Source of the DNA: Chondrus crispus
Taxonomy: Eukaryota; Rhodophyta; Florideophyceae; Gigartinales; Gigartinaceae
Length of the DNA: 64,000 nucleotides
Direction: 5' to 3'
Assembly: GCF_000350225.1 (NCBI RefSeq)
Contig: NW_005179018.1
Location: forward strand, 1 to 64,000
Below, in pieces: positions 19,840 through 31,125 of the stretch. Below the pieces are notes generated by a model, which saw nothing but the letters and a program-made list of their open reading frames with translations, made no database searches and was not told the DNA's origin. Position 1 is the first letter of the stretch. Each line of letters starts with the position of its first letter. The position numbers and the translations under genes are program-made.

Positions 19840-22701
19840 ATGATTACTGTTGTGGAGTCCGAGGTCGCTTCAATCAATCGTGAGTTACTCTATGTACCTA
19901 ATGCTACAGTGTTTTCCCTCGACGATGACCATCTTCGCATGGCGTCTCGAGCTGTGATGAATCTAACCTACCTTCAACAGCACAACAATCCCAAAAAAGG
20001 CCTAGGGCCAGTGGGAAATGCAATTTGTTCAGCGTTAAACCCTCTATTTATTGCCTGTCACTTTACAAGGCATGGCGAGGAGCTGCGTCATACGTGGGAG
20101 CGTTTGGCACAGCTCGTGCAGGTGGCATCTACAAATGGTGCACTCCGGGCAATGCCAGAGGCGATCTTTGCCGCAGACAGAGGTTATAACTCGAAAGAGA
20201 CAATTGAGTTTGTGCGGTGCACTCTCGGGGCCAGTTTAATTGGTACACATAAACGAGACTTATGGTACCCTTATGTATTCGGAGATGGTCCTATCAATGC
20301 GAGGCACAGAGGAGTTATTGTGTCCGAGAAAGGATGTCGTGCAGTTTATAATGCACGTCTAAAACCTGGTTCACATGTGAGGTTCGGGATTCGACAGGTA
20401 GAGGCATGTATTTATGGGGAAAGTTGTTCTGGCAGAATAGCAGCCCTGGTACATAATAATTCCGCTATGTTTCCTTCCAGATGTTTTACTGTCGTCGTGA
20501 AAGATGCCTTTCGCTCTGATGCAGGTATGAAGGAGCTCAGTGAGTCCCTCGTGGTATTCAGTTCCGGTCCAGACAGGGGGGCGCCGAACAGGTCCGTATT
20601 TTCGGAGGACGGGAGCAGGATTGTCATTCAAACACTTAATCGTGTCAATGCGTTAACGTATCTACAATCCGAAGATCCAGTCTGGTTTCTACTGCGGGCA
20701 TTTCGATTTACTTCAAGGACAGCCCATGGGTTTGTCGCGGCTGTGGCACGGGACTACGATACGAGATTGAGAGGAATGGCAGCGAAATTGCGTGGTAGAC
20801 GTATCAGCGATGGGGCTAACACCCTACCGGACGATATCACCGAAACAGAACGGTGTATCTCAGAGCGCTGGGAATCTGTGCTTGATGCCCTGGCAATTCG
20901 AAAACAGACCGTTGACAGGCCCTCAGACAGGGGTATGATGGCGGGTCGGGTTAGGAGGTATTCGCAGTCCAGGATCAATTCCTTTACAAAAAGTGACCTG
21001 CAAGCAACGCTAGCCGTCTTTGGGCGTGGCCTGGAACTAAGAGTTCCAAAGCTTGAGCTTGTCGCAGCTGTTCTACAGCTCAAACAGGACATTATTGACG
21101 AGACAGTCAACTTAGATGGGGGCGAAGATGGACAGCTGTCTGAAGACGCCATGGTCGCAGCTGCTACAAAAAGCACTCAGGTGTCCCTACAGGAAGCTTC
21201 GGTCTCGGCTTGGGTCATGAAACCATTAGTTACAACGATGGGCATGAAGGAGGGTTCACGCAACGAAATTGAAGTTGCAAAGGCTCTGCCTGCCTTCTTC
21301 GAAAATCAGAAAGGGGCTTACATGAAACAGTTATTTTGTGCATTATATTCATTTGATGAAAGTACTCGCTTTAAAGTGCTGCATTTGCGCAGCACGGGCC
21401 TGCTTGAGAGCAAAAGCTGCCGATTGCTTGCTGATAGCCCTGATGTTATCGCAGCTGCTTCGAATGAGGGAGGAATGATCCAGGTGTTTTCTGTAGAAAT
21501 CACGACCATGACTGCATTGACTACAATACAGTCTGCTTCTTTGAAAGCGAACAGGTACGGCGAGCTAATTATTCTTTCAGACGTTGGAGGCAATTTACTG
21601 AGTACTGAGCTATTCCACGAGCTTGTCCCCACCACACAATATCGCTCACAATGTTTGCACCATGCGGCAACACTTGGCATAAACTCAGTTCTGTTCGTGG
21701 TTGCGACAAGTGGGTCTATGACCGAAGGAAGGATACTGTACGCGTGCATGGCTGACTTTACTGAGACCATTCGTCATCAGTACACTTATATTTTGGACTG
21801 CGTGAGACACACAGGGTTTAATTGGATAGGGAGTGACGCAAAGGATATCCCAAAGGAATATGACGACATGCTACAACTTTCTCATGCATCCGACATACAC
21901 AGATTCATGTCATACTACAGTCTCAGTGAAGCTCTGCGCAAGTGTGTAGAAAAACGAAATGCCCCAATTCCTCCATCCCGTATGATAAGTTTAACGCCCA
22001 CAGTGTACTGGAATCACCTTAAAGGTGGGGTAGACGTCATTTCTCGCTATATGAAGACACTGGCTCGCTGCAACATTAGTGAAAACCCCGTCGTGTCTAT
22101 TATTGCCAGACTGATGTCCATGCAAATTAGCAATGCTGCAGTTTTATACAGGCTTTACTGTGCAAGGAATCGTAAGCAGCTTCCCGCCATCGAGGATTTT
22201 GCGAACTCTAGAAACATCGGCTATCAATACTTGCGGCACAGAATAGCAAAAACTGAGACATTTGGACGGTTTATCCGGCAGCTTGCCAGGGAATGGGTCG
22301 AGAAATCTACTATAATCTCACAAAATGGCACAGATCACGTCGAAAGACCAATACATAGCCTCACACCGATGTTCTCCCGCAACGCTGCGGAAAATTATAA
22401 TATCGGCGTTCACAAAGCTCGAAGGCTAAACTCGACATTGCTGCATGAGCCTGTTAGTGCAAAAGCAACCTACTGTGTATTGTGCACCTGGGATTTAAGA
22501 GGCATCAAGGATGGAAAAATAAAAGTAAAACGAAAGGGGTCTCGACAAGTGCAGTGGTGCCGCGTTTGCAGACAAGCTGTTTGTGCAACATGCTGGGACG
22601 ACTGGCACTCAAGAAGCACATTGAAACGGGCTAAACCAAGCCAGGCCGAGAAACGAAACTTTGAAGCAGGCCTCAGAAGCACTAGACAAAGAACGGCATA
22701 G
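19840..22701 (+). CDS. piggyBac transposase, catalytic and cysteine-rich part
   Basis: 953 codons. The three DDD positions can be placed by alignment by eye with the family. SLDDDHLRM (residues 27-35) is the first Asp strand. FAADRGYNS (D113) matches the family's DNFFTS block and is followed by GASLIGTHKRD, like the GTVR motif. GGVDVISRY (D732) is the third Asp. The C-terminus (about 877-926) is a cysteine-rich finger, CVLC...CRVC...CATCWDDWH, which in piggyBac binds the transposon ends. The protein cuts and rejoins DNA at TTAA without leaving a footprint. It is larger than insect piggyBac (~600 residues) through insertions between catalytic blocks. The first ATG here is probably not the true start, because the frame continues upstream to the TGA. 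Confidence 0.88.
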   Translation: MITVVESEVASINRELLYVPNATVFSLDDDHLRMASRAVMNLTYLQQHNNPKKGLGPVGNAICSALNPLFIACHFTRHGEELRHTWERLAQLVQVASTNGALRAMPEAIFAADRGYNSKETIEFVRCTLGASLIGTHKRDLWYPYVFGDGPINARHRGVIVSEKGCRAVYNARLKPGSHVRFGIRQVEACIYGESCSGRIAALVHNNSAMFPSRCFTVVVKDAFRSDAGMKELSESLVVFSSGPDRGAPNRSVFSEDGSRIVIQTLNRVNALTYLQSEDPVWFLLRAFRFTSRTAHGFVAAVARDYDTRLRGMAAKLRGRRISDGANTLPDDITETERCISERWESVLDALAIRKQTVDRPSDRGMMAGRVRRYSQSRINSFTKSDLQATLAVFGRGLELRVPKLELVAAVLQLKQDIIDETVNLDGGEDGQLSEDAMVAAATKSTQVSLQEASVSAWVMKPLVTTMGMKEGSRNEIEVAKALPAFFENQKGAYMKQLFCALYSFDESTRFKVLHLRSTGLLESKSCRLLADSPDVIAAASNEGGMIQVFSVEITTMTALTTIQSASLKANRYGELIILSDVGGNLLSTELFHELVPTTQYRSQCLHHAATLGINSVLFVVATSGSMTEGRILYACMADFTETIRHQYTYILDCVRHTGFNWIGSDAKDIPKEYDDMLQLSHASDIHRFMSYYSLSEALRKCVEKRNAPIPPSRMISLTPTVYWNHLKGGVDVISRYMKTLARCNISENPVVSIIARLMSMQISNAAVLYRLYCARNRKQLPAIEDFANSRNIGYQYLRHRIAKTETFGRFIRQLAREWVEKSTIISQNGTDHVERPIHSLTPMFSRNAAENYNIGVHKARRLNSTLLHEPVSAKATYCVLCTWDLRGIKDGKIKVKRKGSRQVQWCRVCRQAVCATCWDDWHSRSTLKRAKPSQAEKRNFEAGLRSTRQRTA

Positions 22702-23009
22702 CTAATATAGGATAAGACAGTACCAGATTACATTAAAGAGAACGGGGGGGGGGATATTGACTGGGGGATTGAGATTGATGTGGCCGGGGAGGTGGAGGCG
22801 ATCGAGGGAAACGTCGGGGCGGGGAGCAGTGCGGAGCAAAGCCGGGCGATTGGTTGGAATGATGGTGGAAATGCGGCGGTTCTAGATGAGGTTGCGACGG
22901 ATTACTACTCAGTGGAGCTAACGTCTTCTTAAGGGGAAGACAATGCTTTGATTTAAAAGTTGAAGCGTCTTCCTCCAGTGCAGTAAAGTCTTCAGAAGTC
23001 ACATTCAGT

Positions 23010-23485
23010 TATTGACGTCTACAGTTACTGTAGATGGTTTGTGACGTGCATCAACAACATTTACAAACCGTCAAGATAAGTCAACAAACTTTGAGACGTC
23101 TACTTAGCGATGTAGACAATTTAGTTGAACCAGTCTACAAAAGGCAACGGTCTGTCTAAAAGATGAATCTTAATTTGTAGACGTCTCACTGTTTGTAGAC
23201 GATCACAATTTTTTTGTGTGAAGGTACACTTTTTTGTTGACGGTGTTCGAACACTTTTGTATACTTTTGGGTCCGATATTTTCAGCGGACCAAATTAGTT
23301 TACTCAATCAGGCGCATCTCCATCTGTTCTTATCTCTACCACAAGTTTCTCATACCATCAGACTCAGGACAAGGAGAGCTTTCCAGTGAACTACTTTTCG
23401 TCCCTTAAGTACGACATTTGGAGAAGTTATGGTAATTTGACCGTAGTGGGCCGCAAAAGAACCGTCTACAAAATTCAGCACAGGG
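23010..23485 (+). repeat. Right subterminal repeats and terminus of piggyBac element
   Basis: Roughly ten copies of GTCTAC or its complement GTAGAC lie between 23018 and 23210 and at the end (CCGTCTACAAAATTCAGCAC...). Clustered subterminal motifs of this kind are usual transposase binding sites in DNA transposons. The terminal AGCACAGGG (23477-23485) pairs with the left end. Confidence 0.85.
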
Positions 23486-23489
23486 TTAA

Positions 23490-26049
23490 GGAAAACGTGC
23501 CGACGTTTGGCACACGACATCCTGGATGTTTTCGGAAAATGTAAGACGCACGCACAAGTCTCGTACCCCTACCCAGGCGAAATTACGGGCAAGTGAACGG
23601 CGTAGGACGATCGCGCAGCGTGGGACGCCCAACGAGAATGCGAGCACTAGTTCAAATTGTGGTGACATTGGAGATCGGAAGGGGGGGACAGCCCAGAGGA
23701 GAACAAAGCGGTAGTTTCGGAAAAGTCTTTCGAAATCCCATCGGGGCCACATCGAGGACGATCAGGAAAGGACAGGGTTGAAGGAACGAGGGGGCAATCG
23801 CATGGGACCCATGTCACTGCCTGCAGAAGGGGAAAAGGCGCACGGCGCTAACCAGGATCGACGAGTTGGGAGACGGAGATTCGTTGAGTCGGGAGAAGTT
23901 ATATGTCCTTCGCGTCTACTTTCACTTTGCCTTGTGTAGCTCTAGCTTGTTTTATTTTTTGAGTCACGTCGAGAACGCGTTAGCGTCCCTCGGACACTAA
24001 TCAGCAAGACCACCGAGTCACTCAAGGGTAGGACGAGAGGGATCGGAGACTCGAACCTGTCAGGAGCATGGGACACGTTAATGTGCAACTTAGGATGGAC
24101 GCAACGGCGGTCACCGTCGAAAGAGTCATGTCGAAGACGCTACGGACCCAACAGGAATTTATTTTGGCGACATTCCATCACTAGTGGGAACGCGTCTGAA
24201 CAATTCAAACGCACGGAAAATTGGTATCGACGATAAGATGAGATGATCAAGGTCTACAAGTGCCGCGCGCTGCTCCGACACAGTAGTTTTCGCTTTTACG
24301 TACGTCTTTCGAATAAGAACTACACCGACAACTACATTTGTCTAAGAACCCAGATTGAGCATGAACAATGCCAAGGATCGTCGATCAGTTTGAATTTAAT
24401 GCAAAGCACACAGGCAGGGCGCAGTGCTGGCGCAGGTAGTCGACCGTAGTCAAGAAAAGGGTTTCGCGTGGTCGTAAGGCTGACGAGGACTTACGGGTTC
24501 GAGCCAGATGTCGTGGTACGATAATTTAAGGGACGGGCTGGGTCAACCCCAGTGAGGACATACACTCGCCGAAGGACCGAGGATCTGCGATGAAGTTGCC
24601 CCGTAGACGCATGGAAGCGTTTTGCCGCACTGTACGAATGACCTTCACGCCGCAGTTCGCCTCACTCCGCACCGATTTGGTGCGCAACTACCAAAGAGGT
24701 GTCGTTGCCGTAGACGAAATCAGGATGATCTCGTCGAGACTCTGCTCGTCAACTTCCCGCCGTCCCCTACAGGGATTGGACAGATCGAGTTGAAACAGAA
24801 AGTGTGTTGTTGCCGCTCGTGAGCCACACCGCCGGAAGATGCGAGGATCCCGAACCGATGCTTTGTCAACGAAGAAGAGGTGAAGGGACGTTAAAAAATG
24901 TGTCTACAAAGTTTATGTGTCTTTCGAAAGAGATGAGAAACGACGATCGTCGTCCCGTACTGTAGGGTTTGCACTGTATACCTCGATCATTTTGAGGTTG
25001 GGGCGAATAAGCTCGTCTGGATAATGCGAGCAAACCAAGGGTGACAATTCGCATTTTTGATATCTCAGACCCCCCGTGTCTTATCATATTTAACAACAAG
25101 GAGTTTCCCAGCAAGGAGCACCGAGACCAAATTGAAGTTGTCAGTATGCCAGGGATGAATTCGGGGGACGCGTGGGATGAAAGTTACGTCACCACAGAGC
25201 TACAGACGTGTCGCTGAGAAAGGCCCGACGATCAACCCAGAGGGGGAACCACTATCGAGGAACTGTGCTGGAAAGTAGATGAGGGATCGAAACAGAAATC
25301 GAGATAGCTTGAGGGTTATGAAAGAGAATGGCCTGCTTGGAGGCAAAAGGAGGTGTGACTGCAGTAACAGAGGTGCACGGAAAATGGATAAGAGAAAGGA
25401 GAACGGCGAGGGAAGAGAAGAAGAACGTCAAGCAGCCAGCTGTCGACGGCAGCAATTAGAAAGTGGACCTCACTGGTAGTGAGAATTCGGTGCAGCATCC
25501 CCCGGACAAAGACGCGAAACGCGATAGTCACAAGGGAAACGTTGATGCGGGAAGAGCCGAAGAGGGAGGGAGACGCAACATCACTGCCGCGATGATGATC
25601 GCAGACGGGGCCGCTGCTACGAAGGAATTGGGTACTCGTGGTGATAAGCTCGGAAGAATCTCGCCATACGGACTTAGTGAAGAAGGAGCGGAGGGACGTG
25701 GTGCAGGTGTCTACAAGGAGAGTGTAACCGACGGAGGCAATTAGAAGCATCGACGTTGTCCGAAACCACATGGAAGGTACAGTAGAGCTCGGTTGCGGAA
25801 ATAACTAGCCTAACTGGATGCGACCAGATGGGTCCAGCACGTTCCAAGACGACCCTTATTTTTCTTGCATCACAAAGACCAGACCCCATGCCTCAAGTGC
25901 ACACACATTATTTGTTACGGTCTCTCTCTCCAATGGAAAGGATGCTGTGAGGAAAGAACACCAGCCGGAGCAGTATGTACAATTGCCGACGGGTAAGCCG
26001 ACGGACCTACACGATCAATGCTATAAGGGAACAGGATACCCTACCTTTT
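23490..26049. other. Unannotated stretch between piggyBac element and element C
   Basis: About 2.5 kb with only short frames on both strands and no recognisable protein domain, RNA gene or repeat. It presumably continues the sequence left of the piggyBac insertion. No gene is called. Confidence 0.4.
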
Positions 26050-26660
26050 TGTAGTCCAATGCGCCTGTCAGGCAGAGACCGCGGTCCGATGGCCCAGCAA
26101 AAACCACAACAGCAACAAAAAGACGAACTGCCGACAGCACAGCGCTACGGAGTGTCCGACTCTCCCTTCTCCGTTTAAACGAGCTTGCGACTCGTAGTAG
26201 CTCAGATCCCTGATAGGGGGGCACAGAGAAACACCCCGGCCCGAGATCGATGTGGTCGAGATTAGCGAAGAGAATTGCTCGACGAGTGCGGGGTGGGGCG
26301 CATACTTAGGTACCCCGGTTCCACTGGGTTGTAAGGCCAATTCTCTTTGAGCTTCTTCGACACCGTGTAACGCGACAAGGCCTTCGACGGAGGCGTCGCA
26401 ACGCAGCCCGGCGGGATGAAATGAAAGTAGCAGCGCCACACCAACTGTGCCGCCCGATGGCTCGAAACACCTACACCGGTTCGGTCGTAACCGAGGCCGA
26501 TGGCACCAACAAAAGATATGGGAAAATAGGTAGAAATTGAGATAGAAAACGATAGGGAAATAAAAGAAAAGGAAAGAGAACCCCCGAGCGCAAAGGATAA
26601 AGTAATCTGTAGTAGAAGGGAATGTCTTGTAAAAGATGGACTTCGACCAAGGCAATATCA
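26050..26660 (-). repeat. Element C family LTR, outer copy
   Basis: 611 bp from TGTAGTCCAATGCGCC to GGCAATATCA, a TG...CA unit matching 31126-31813 over both ends with an internal length difference. It directly abuts a second LTR that begins at 26662, so it is either a separate solo LTR or part of a tandem LTR pair. Confidence 0.8.
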
Positions 26661-26661
26661 T

Positions 26662-27400
26662 TGTAGTGCAATGTGCCTGTCAGGCCGGAACCAGGGTCCA
26701 ACGGTCCAGCAACAACACAACCAACAAGCAACAACCAACAAGAGTTGCCGACGGCACAGCCCTACGGAGTGTCCGATTCTCCCTTTCCCTTTAAGTAGGT
26801 TTGCGGCCCACAATAGCTCAAATCCCTGATAGGGGGGCAAAAGGAAGATGCCCGCCCAGGGATGAATGGTGGCAGAGTCTTGTACAAGCAGTTGCTCGGC
26901 GAGTTCGGGGCGGTGATTAAGAAGCCGGGCCCGATGGATCGTAAAGGCAATGCTCGCTGAGCGCCTGGTACACCTTATACCCTTGAAAAGGTCTTCGACG
27001 GGGGCGTCGCAACGCAGCCCGACGGGAATTAGCAAACACGTAGCAGCGCTACACCTCCGTACTGCCCGATGGCAAAGTACCGACACCGGAACGGTCGCAA
27101 CCTGTATCTGATGGAACCAACACTGTCCTGTATGCATAAGAGGACTTTCGAGGGAGACGTCGTCGCAACAGCCTCCATCGGGGGACGTAAACAGGTAGCA
27201 GCGCTACAACCACGTGTCTCGATGGGTAAGACACCTACACCGGTCCGGTCGCAATCAAAGCCGATGGCACCAACAACAAACAAAAGAACCAACACAAGAG
27301 CCCGATGACTCCAGTCGTCACAATGCGGATCGCAATCAGGCACTGTGGAACCAACACAAGGTACTACCTTGCGTTGGTTTCACAGTATTTCACCTATCCA
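26662..27400 (-). repeat. Element C LTR, inner left copy
   Basis: Starts TGTAGTGCAATGTGCC and follows the right LTR through shared blocks (the TAGCAGCGCTACA, CTGATAGGGGGG and CGATGGCAAAG motifs). It contains an additional internally repeated block near 27180-27260. Its inner edge is unclear because the expected terminal sequence was not seen. Confidence 0.7.
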
Positions 27401-27413
27401 TTTCTATTTCAAT

Positions 27414-28415
27414 CTAGCGACGGAACCGCTCGCGCAGCCGGTCCGGCACGTGGCTCAGGTCGAGTTCCTCCACGTCCGGCGGGGGAGGCTCAATCCGCCG
27501 CTCCGGCGTGGTAGTTGCCGTCGCGGAGAGCCTTTCCTCCCGTTCTACTTGCTGGTCCTCGCGATCTTGATCCGACGGTTCGCATCTTGCCTCGCCCGTA
27601 GGCGTCTTGGTGGAATTAGGAAAATTTTCCTTCTTCCTTTCTTGAATTCCGAGAACTTCACCAATGGTGGTTTTGCTCTCGAGCGCGGCTCTCGGGTGCG
27701 GTAATAATTCTGCCACCACTTGGCCTTTTTGCACCCTGACAGAGTACGTCGTAAAATTGGCAACGAGTAAACGAAATGGCCGGTCAGGCTCGACCTGAAC
27801 AACACCATTTGTCCACGTCAGCCCGTGCCTTTCGTACAACGTCGAGTACGGCTGAACCACAACCAAGCCCGCCCTCTTCGAGGTGCACTCCACGACGCTT
27901 TGCGTCCCTGGCTTGATAGTCGTGGCTCTTGCCACTTTTACCTTAGGGGAAATTCGCTCCACCTTTCCATTATTCTCGTCCTCTCCCGGGACGAGATTCT
28001 TCTTCCCTTTTCTCGTCGAGAACCGCCTAACTATGGGAACCTCCGAGCAATACGCCAACCCAACCGTTTTCTTCCTTGGATAAAATGCTTCCACAAACCG
28101 GTCACAGTAGTCCGCGCCTAGAATTAGCGGGACGCCTAGTTTTTTGCATACAATAAATTCGGCTGCGGCCACAAATTTTCCAAGCCTCACAGGCAATCTA
28201 ATTGTGCCGAGAGTCCGGACTGGCCTATTGTTCGCGTCGCCAATGTCTTGGGTCGGTCCGTAGGACACTAGAGATTCCATTCCAGCTGAGAGTTCCGATT
28301 TTCGCACAAGGTTTGGTCCCCCGCCGGTGTCTAAAACAGACAACACCCGGCTCATCAATCCGACTGTTGGTCCAATGTCGGCGTAAACTTTGTAGTTTTT
28401 TCGTGCAAGAACCAA
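27414..28415 (-). CDS. Element C protease-region frame
   Basis: 333 codons. A retropepsin-like motif VLDTGGGPNLVRKSEL lies near residues 28-43, with a flap/second-strand region LGVPLILGADYCD near 94-106. The C-terminal segment (EELDLSHVPDRLRERF) resembles the stretch that precedes the reverse transcriptase in element A. In this family the protease cuts Gag and Pol. It is read on the same strand as the gag region. Confidence 0.75.
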   Translation of the reverse strand: MVLARKNYKVYADIGPTVGLMSRVLSVLDTGGGPNLVRKSELSAGMESLVSYGPTQDIGDANNRPVRTLGTIRLPVRLGKFVAAAEFIVCKKLGVPLILGADYCDRFVEAFYPRKKTVGLAYCSEVPIVRRFSTRKGKKNLVPGEDENNGKVERISPKVKVARATTIKPGTQSVVECTSKRAGLVVVQPYSTLYERHGLTWTNGVVQVEPDRPFRLLVANFTTYSVRVQKGQVVAELLPHPRAALESKTTIGEVLGIQERKKENFPNSTKTPTGEARCEPSDQDREDQQVEREERLSATATTTPERRIEPPPPDVEELDLSHVPDRLRERFRR

Positions 28416-28657
28416 AATCTTCTCGGGACACTCCCTTCGCTTAACCCTGTACCAGGGTCTTCGAACTTCTTCCAGTGGATGATCTCGGGCTCAGATCAAA
28501 ATTTTCTTGACTTGAGCTGGCCCTTTGGGCTTATCCACCAATCCAACAACCTCCTCATCGGGGCCTGATTTTTCCCTTAGAGATGGGGATCGGGGCTGAG
28601 CCCCGGGCACAGTACGTCGAACCTGTGCCTCTCGCGACTCATGCGAGATTCCCCTCT

Positions 28658-31075
28658 CTAGTATTCCTGCCGCTGCGGGATCCTTCTCACATCCGACGCC
28701 GCGGGCCCCGCGGCGGGCCCTCTGAAGGGTTGGTTCGACCTCGGCGTTGAAGCGCTCGGCATGCTCGCCGTCTGCGAATCGAACCAATTCTTGACCTTCA
28801 GATAACTCGTCGATTGTATCCCTAACCTCTCCATCGGAGACAACGCCTCATAATTTTCCAAAACTCGGTGCATTTCCCGGAGGGAAAGAATGCACGTTGG
28901 CGCAGTGTGCACCTTTTCATAGCAATGATAGCACACCAGTCCGCGCGTCTTGACGGGATATTGCGTCATAGGTCCTCCACGGGCCGGCGGCCTTCCTTGA
29001 CGTTGCGGCCTTCCCATCCAGCCTGGCCTTCGAAACGTCGTACCCTTGTCTTCCATCGGAATGTGCGGCGGCGGCGTGTGGCCGCGCCCCCGAAACATCG
29101 TCACAGGATCCGTGGGCTCTGAAAACGACTCCGTCGTGTATGCGGGCGTCGGTAAAGTTGACGACCCGCTGTCCCCGTAGTCCTTGTGTCCGTAGCCCTC
29201 CGATGGCTCAATGAACTCGCCTTCGGCTACTAACGCTCCTTCGTAGCGACTTTCGCTACTTCCATGCGCACCGCGCTCATCTGACGCGGATATGGACTCT
29301 GCTAGATGGACGGCGGTGTGACTTTTGCGACCGGGATAAGGAGCCCTCGGCTTCTTACCCGTCCTAATTGTCGACGGCGTCTGAATCGTGACCTTCTTGG
29401 TCTTCTTGTCCTTAGCGCGGCTCGCCGAGCCATGCGCCTTCGCGTAATTAACTAGTCTCAAAAACGAAACGTCCCGATTGTCTTGTCGGTATTGAGATAC
29501 CATCGCCTTGATACTCGAATCGAGTCCTTCAATAAACATCGTCATTTGTTCTTCCATCGAGTATACGTTTCCACATCGATTGCTTGCGTCCGTCAGACGG
29601 ATATAAAATTCCATCTCGTCTTCCGACGGTCTTTGCTGAACTTCTGGCAATGCGAGCACGGCTTGACGGATCGCCTCGTCGGTTGCGAAACTCCTCAACA
29701 ATCACTGTACGGCCTCCGGCCAAACGGATACCTTTCCGTGGTGGGACCCGGCCGTCTGAGACACCGAAGTGTACTGTCTCAAGGCGATGCCGCTTAGAAA
29801 TTCGGGCAACAAGCCGATCGCTTGCCCCTCGTTCATTTCTTGAGTATCAAACTCTTGAACTAATTTTGCCAAAAAATCCAACACAAGGACCCCGTCCTCA
29901 CCTGTGAACGTGTTGTCCTTTTTCACCTTAGGCGGAATATCTCTCCTGATTTTTCACACGGCGGTCCGCCGGGAACTTGACAAATATGTCTGCGGGTTCC
30001 GCAAGCAGTACGTTCGGTACGAAAGTAATTTCTTGAAGAGGTAGTTGGTCGGATTCAGCTCCTCCAACTCCTCCCATCGCGGCCCGCCCCGCGTTGCGAC
30101 ATCTTCAGACTCTGCGTCCTTGTCTCTCCGCGAGGCGGACGAAGTGACCCCGCCTCGTCTGGAGGAAATTTTCTTGCTTGACGAAATTCCGTTTCCTTCT
30201 TCTGAACGGCGTTCGGAATCGCCCGAATGGCTCGACGGACTGCCGTTACCATATTCGGAGGGACCAAGCGACTCCGACTGTGAGTCGCGGTTCTCCCGAT
30301 CGTCACTACAGTGACCCTTGCTTGTACGTCGCTTGTCCTTCTTCGAGGGCTTCGACTTGGAACTCCGCTGCCGAGCAGGCTTGTCCTTCTTCGACCGACG
30401 ATCGCCCTCTCTACCCGAAGGGAGCGGCTCGTCGTCCGATCCTTGCGAAGCTTGATCCGCGGCCTGCTCAAGATCCTTGAGACGTTGCGCGGCCCGATCG
30501 AATCGGTCATCGATGCTTGTTCTAAATTTTCCTAAGGAATCCAAGGCTTGATTCGCGTCGCGCCTCGCGTCCTTGACTGAAATTTTCAACGAGGCTAGGA
30601 CCTCCGGCTCCAGACCGTCGGTCGCGTCACCTCGCTCCTTCTCGACGAGATCCACTCGAGCCGACAGCTCTCCCAAAACGGTGTGGAACTCGGATGCTTG
30701 CAACTCCAGTTGCTTCCGGACGAGGGCTAATTCAGCCTCGAGATTTTTAGTCATCTCTTGGCGAATTTCCTCCCCCATCTTTTCGAACCTGTAGGATAGG
30801 TTATCCTTGTCGGCTTCAATCCCCGTCGGGGATTCTTGACCTTCGGGATCCGTGGCCGTATTGGCCTGGCTTCGGGTGCGAGGACCTCGCGGGATCCTCG
30901 ACGCCCCTGCCGATCCGCTCCTACTCGCCCCGGGACCGACGTCTCCGGGTGCGCTTGTCGACATCGCTCGTACGAGCGAACCTACACAAAAAAAGTTACA
31001 AACAAAAATAAAAAGAGACTCCATCACCCAGGCTACCTCTGTAGTGCAACTCCAGACCGAAGCTGTCGTCGACAC
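28658..31075 (-). pseudogene. Element C gag region (broken)
   Basis: The N-terminal part has a disordered Ser/Gly/Arg segment, a probable coiled coil (EEIRQEMTKNLEAELALVRK) and a long Lys/Ser/Asp-rich linker. The middle is capsid-like (VLVLDFLAKLVQEFD). The C-terminal part has a CCHC knuckle CYHCYEKVHTAPTC. The frame is broken about twice. The layout matches Ty3/gypsy Gag and the protease frame follows downstream. Confidence 0.82.
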
Positions 31076-31077
31076 AA

Positions 31078-31121
31078 TTCTAGGTCGGGTTTGCTGTAGA
31101 CAATTCTAGGTCGGGAGACCA
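31078..31121 (-). other. Element C primer binding site, with a partial upstream copy
   Basis: The plus-strand sequence TTCTAGGTCGGGAGACCA (31104-31121) ends in ACCA and has the spacing of a tRNA T-stem and acceptor. It lies four bases from the LTR. A partial copy, TTCTAGGTCGGG, sits ~26 bp further inside the element. Confidence 0.75.
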
Positions 31122-31125
31122 CTTT

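Larger units (their letters stand above)
18314..23485 (+). mobile_element. piggyBac-superfamily DNA transposon with TTAA target duplication
   Basis: 5172 bp bounded by TTAA on both sides (18310-18313 and 23486-23489). The ends are inverted: the left begins CCCTGTGCT and the right ends AGCACAGGG. TTAA duplication with CCC-starting ends is the signature of piggyBac. The subterminal 150-400 bp on both sides carry many GTAGAC/GTCTAC motifs. Inside is one plus-strand transposase frame carrying all three catalytic aspartates in the expected places and a C-terminal cysteine-rich domain, interrupted by one in-frame TGA. Complete ends suggest a fairly recent insertion. Confidence 0.93.

Noticed and set aside
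18631-22701. TGA reassigned to an amino acid in this genome
   Set aside because: Trp is encoded by TGG throughout, the interruptions are few, and TAA also interrupts the TNP2 frame.
24460-24530. Possible tRNA T-arm (GGGTTCGAGCC)
   Set aside because: No acceptor pairing or D-arm at the right spacing.
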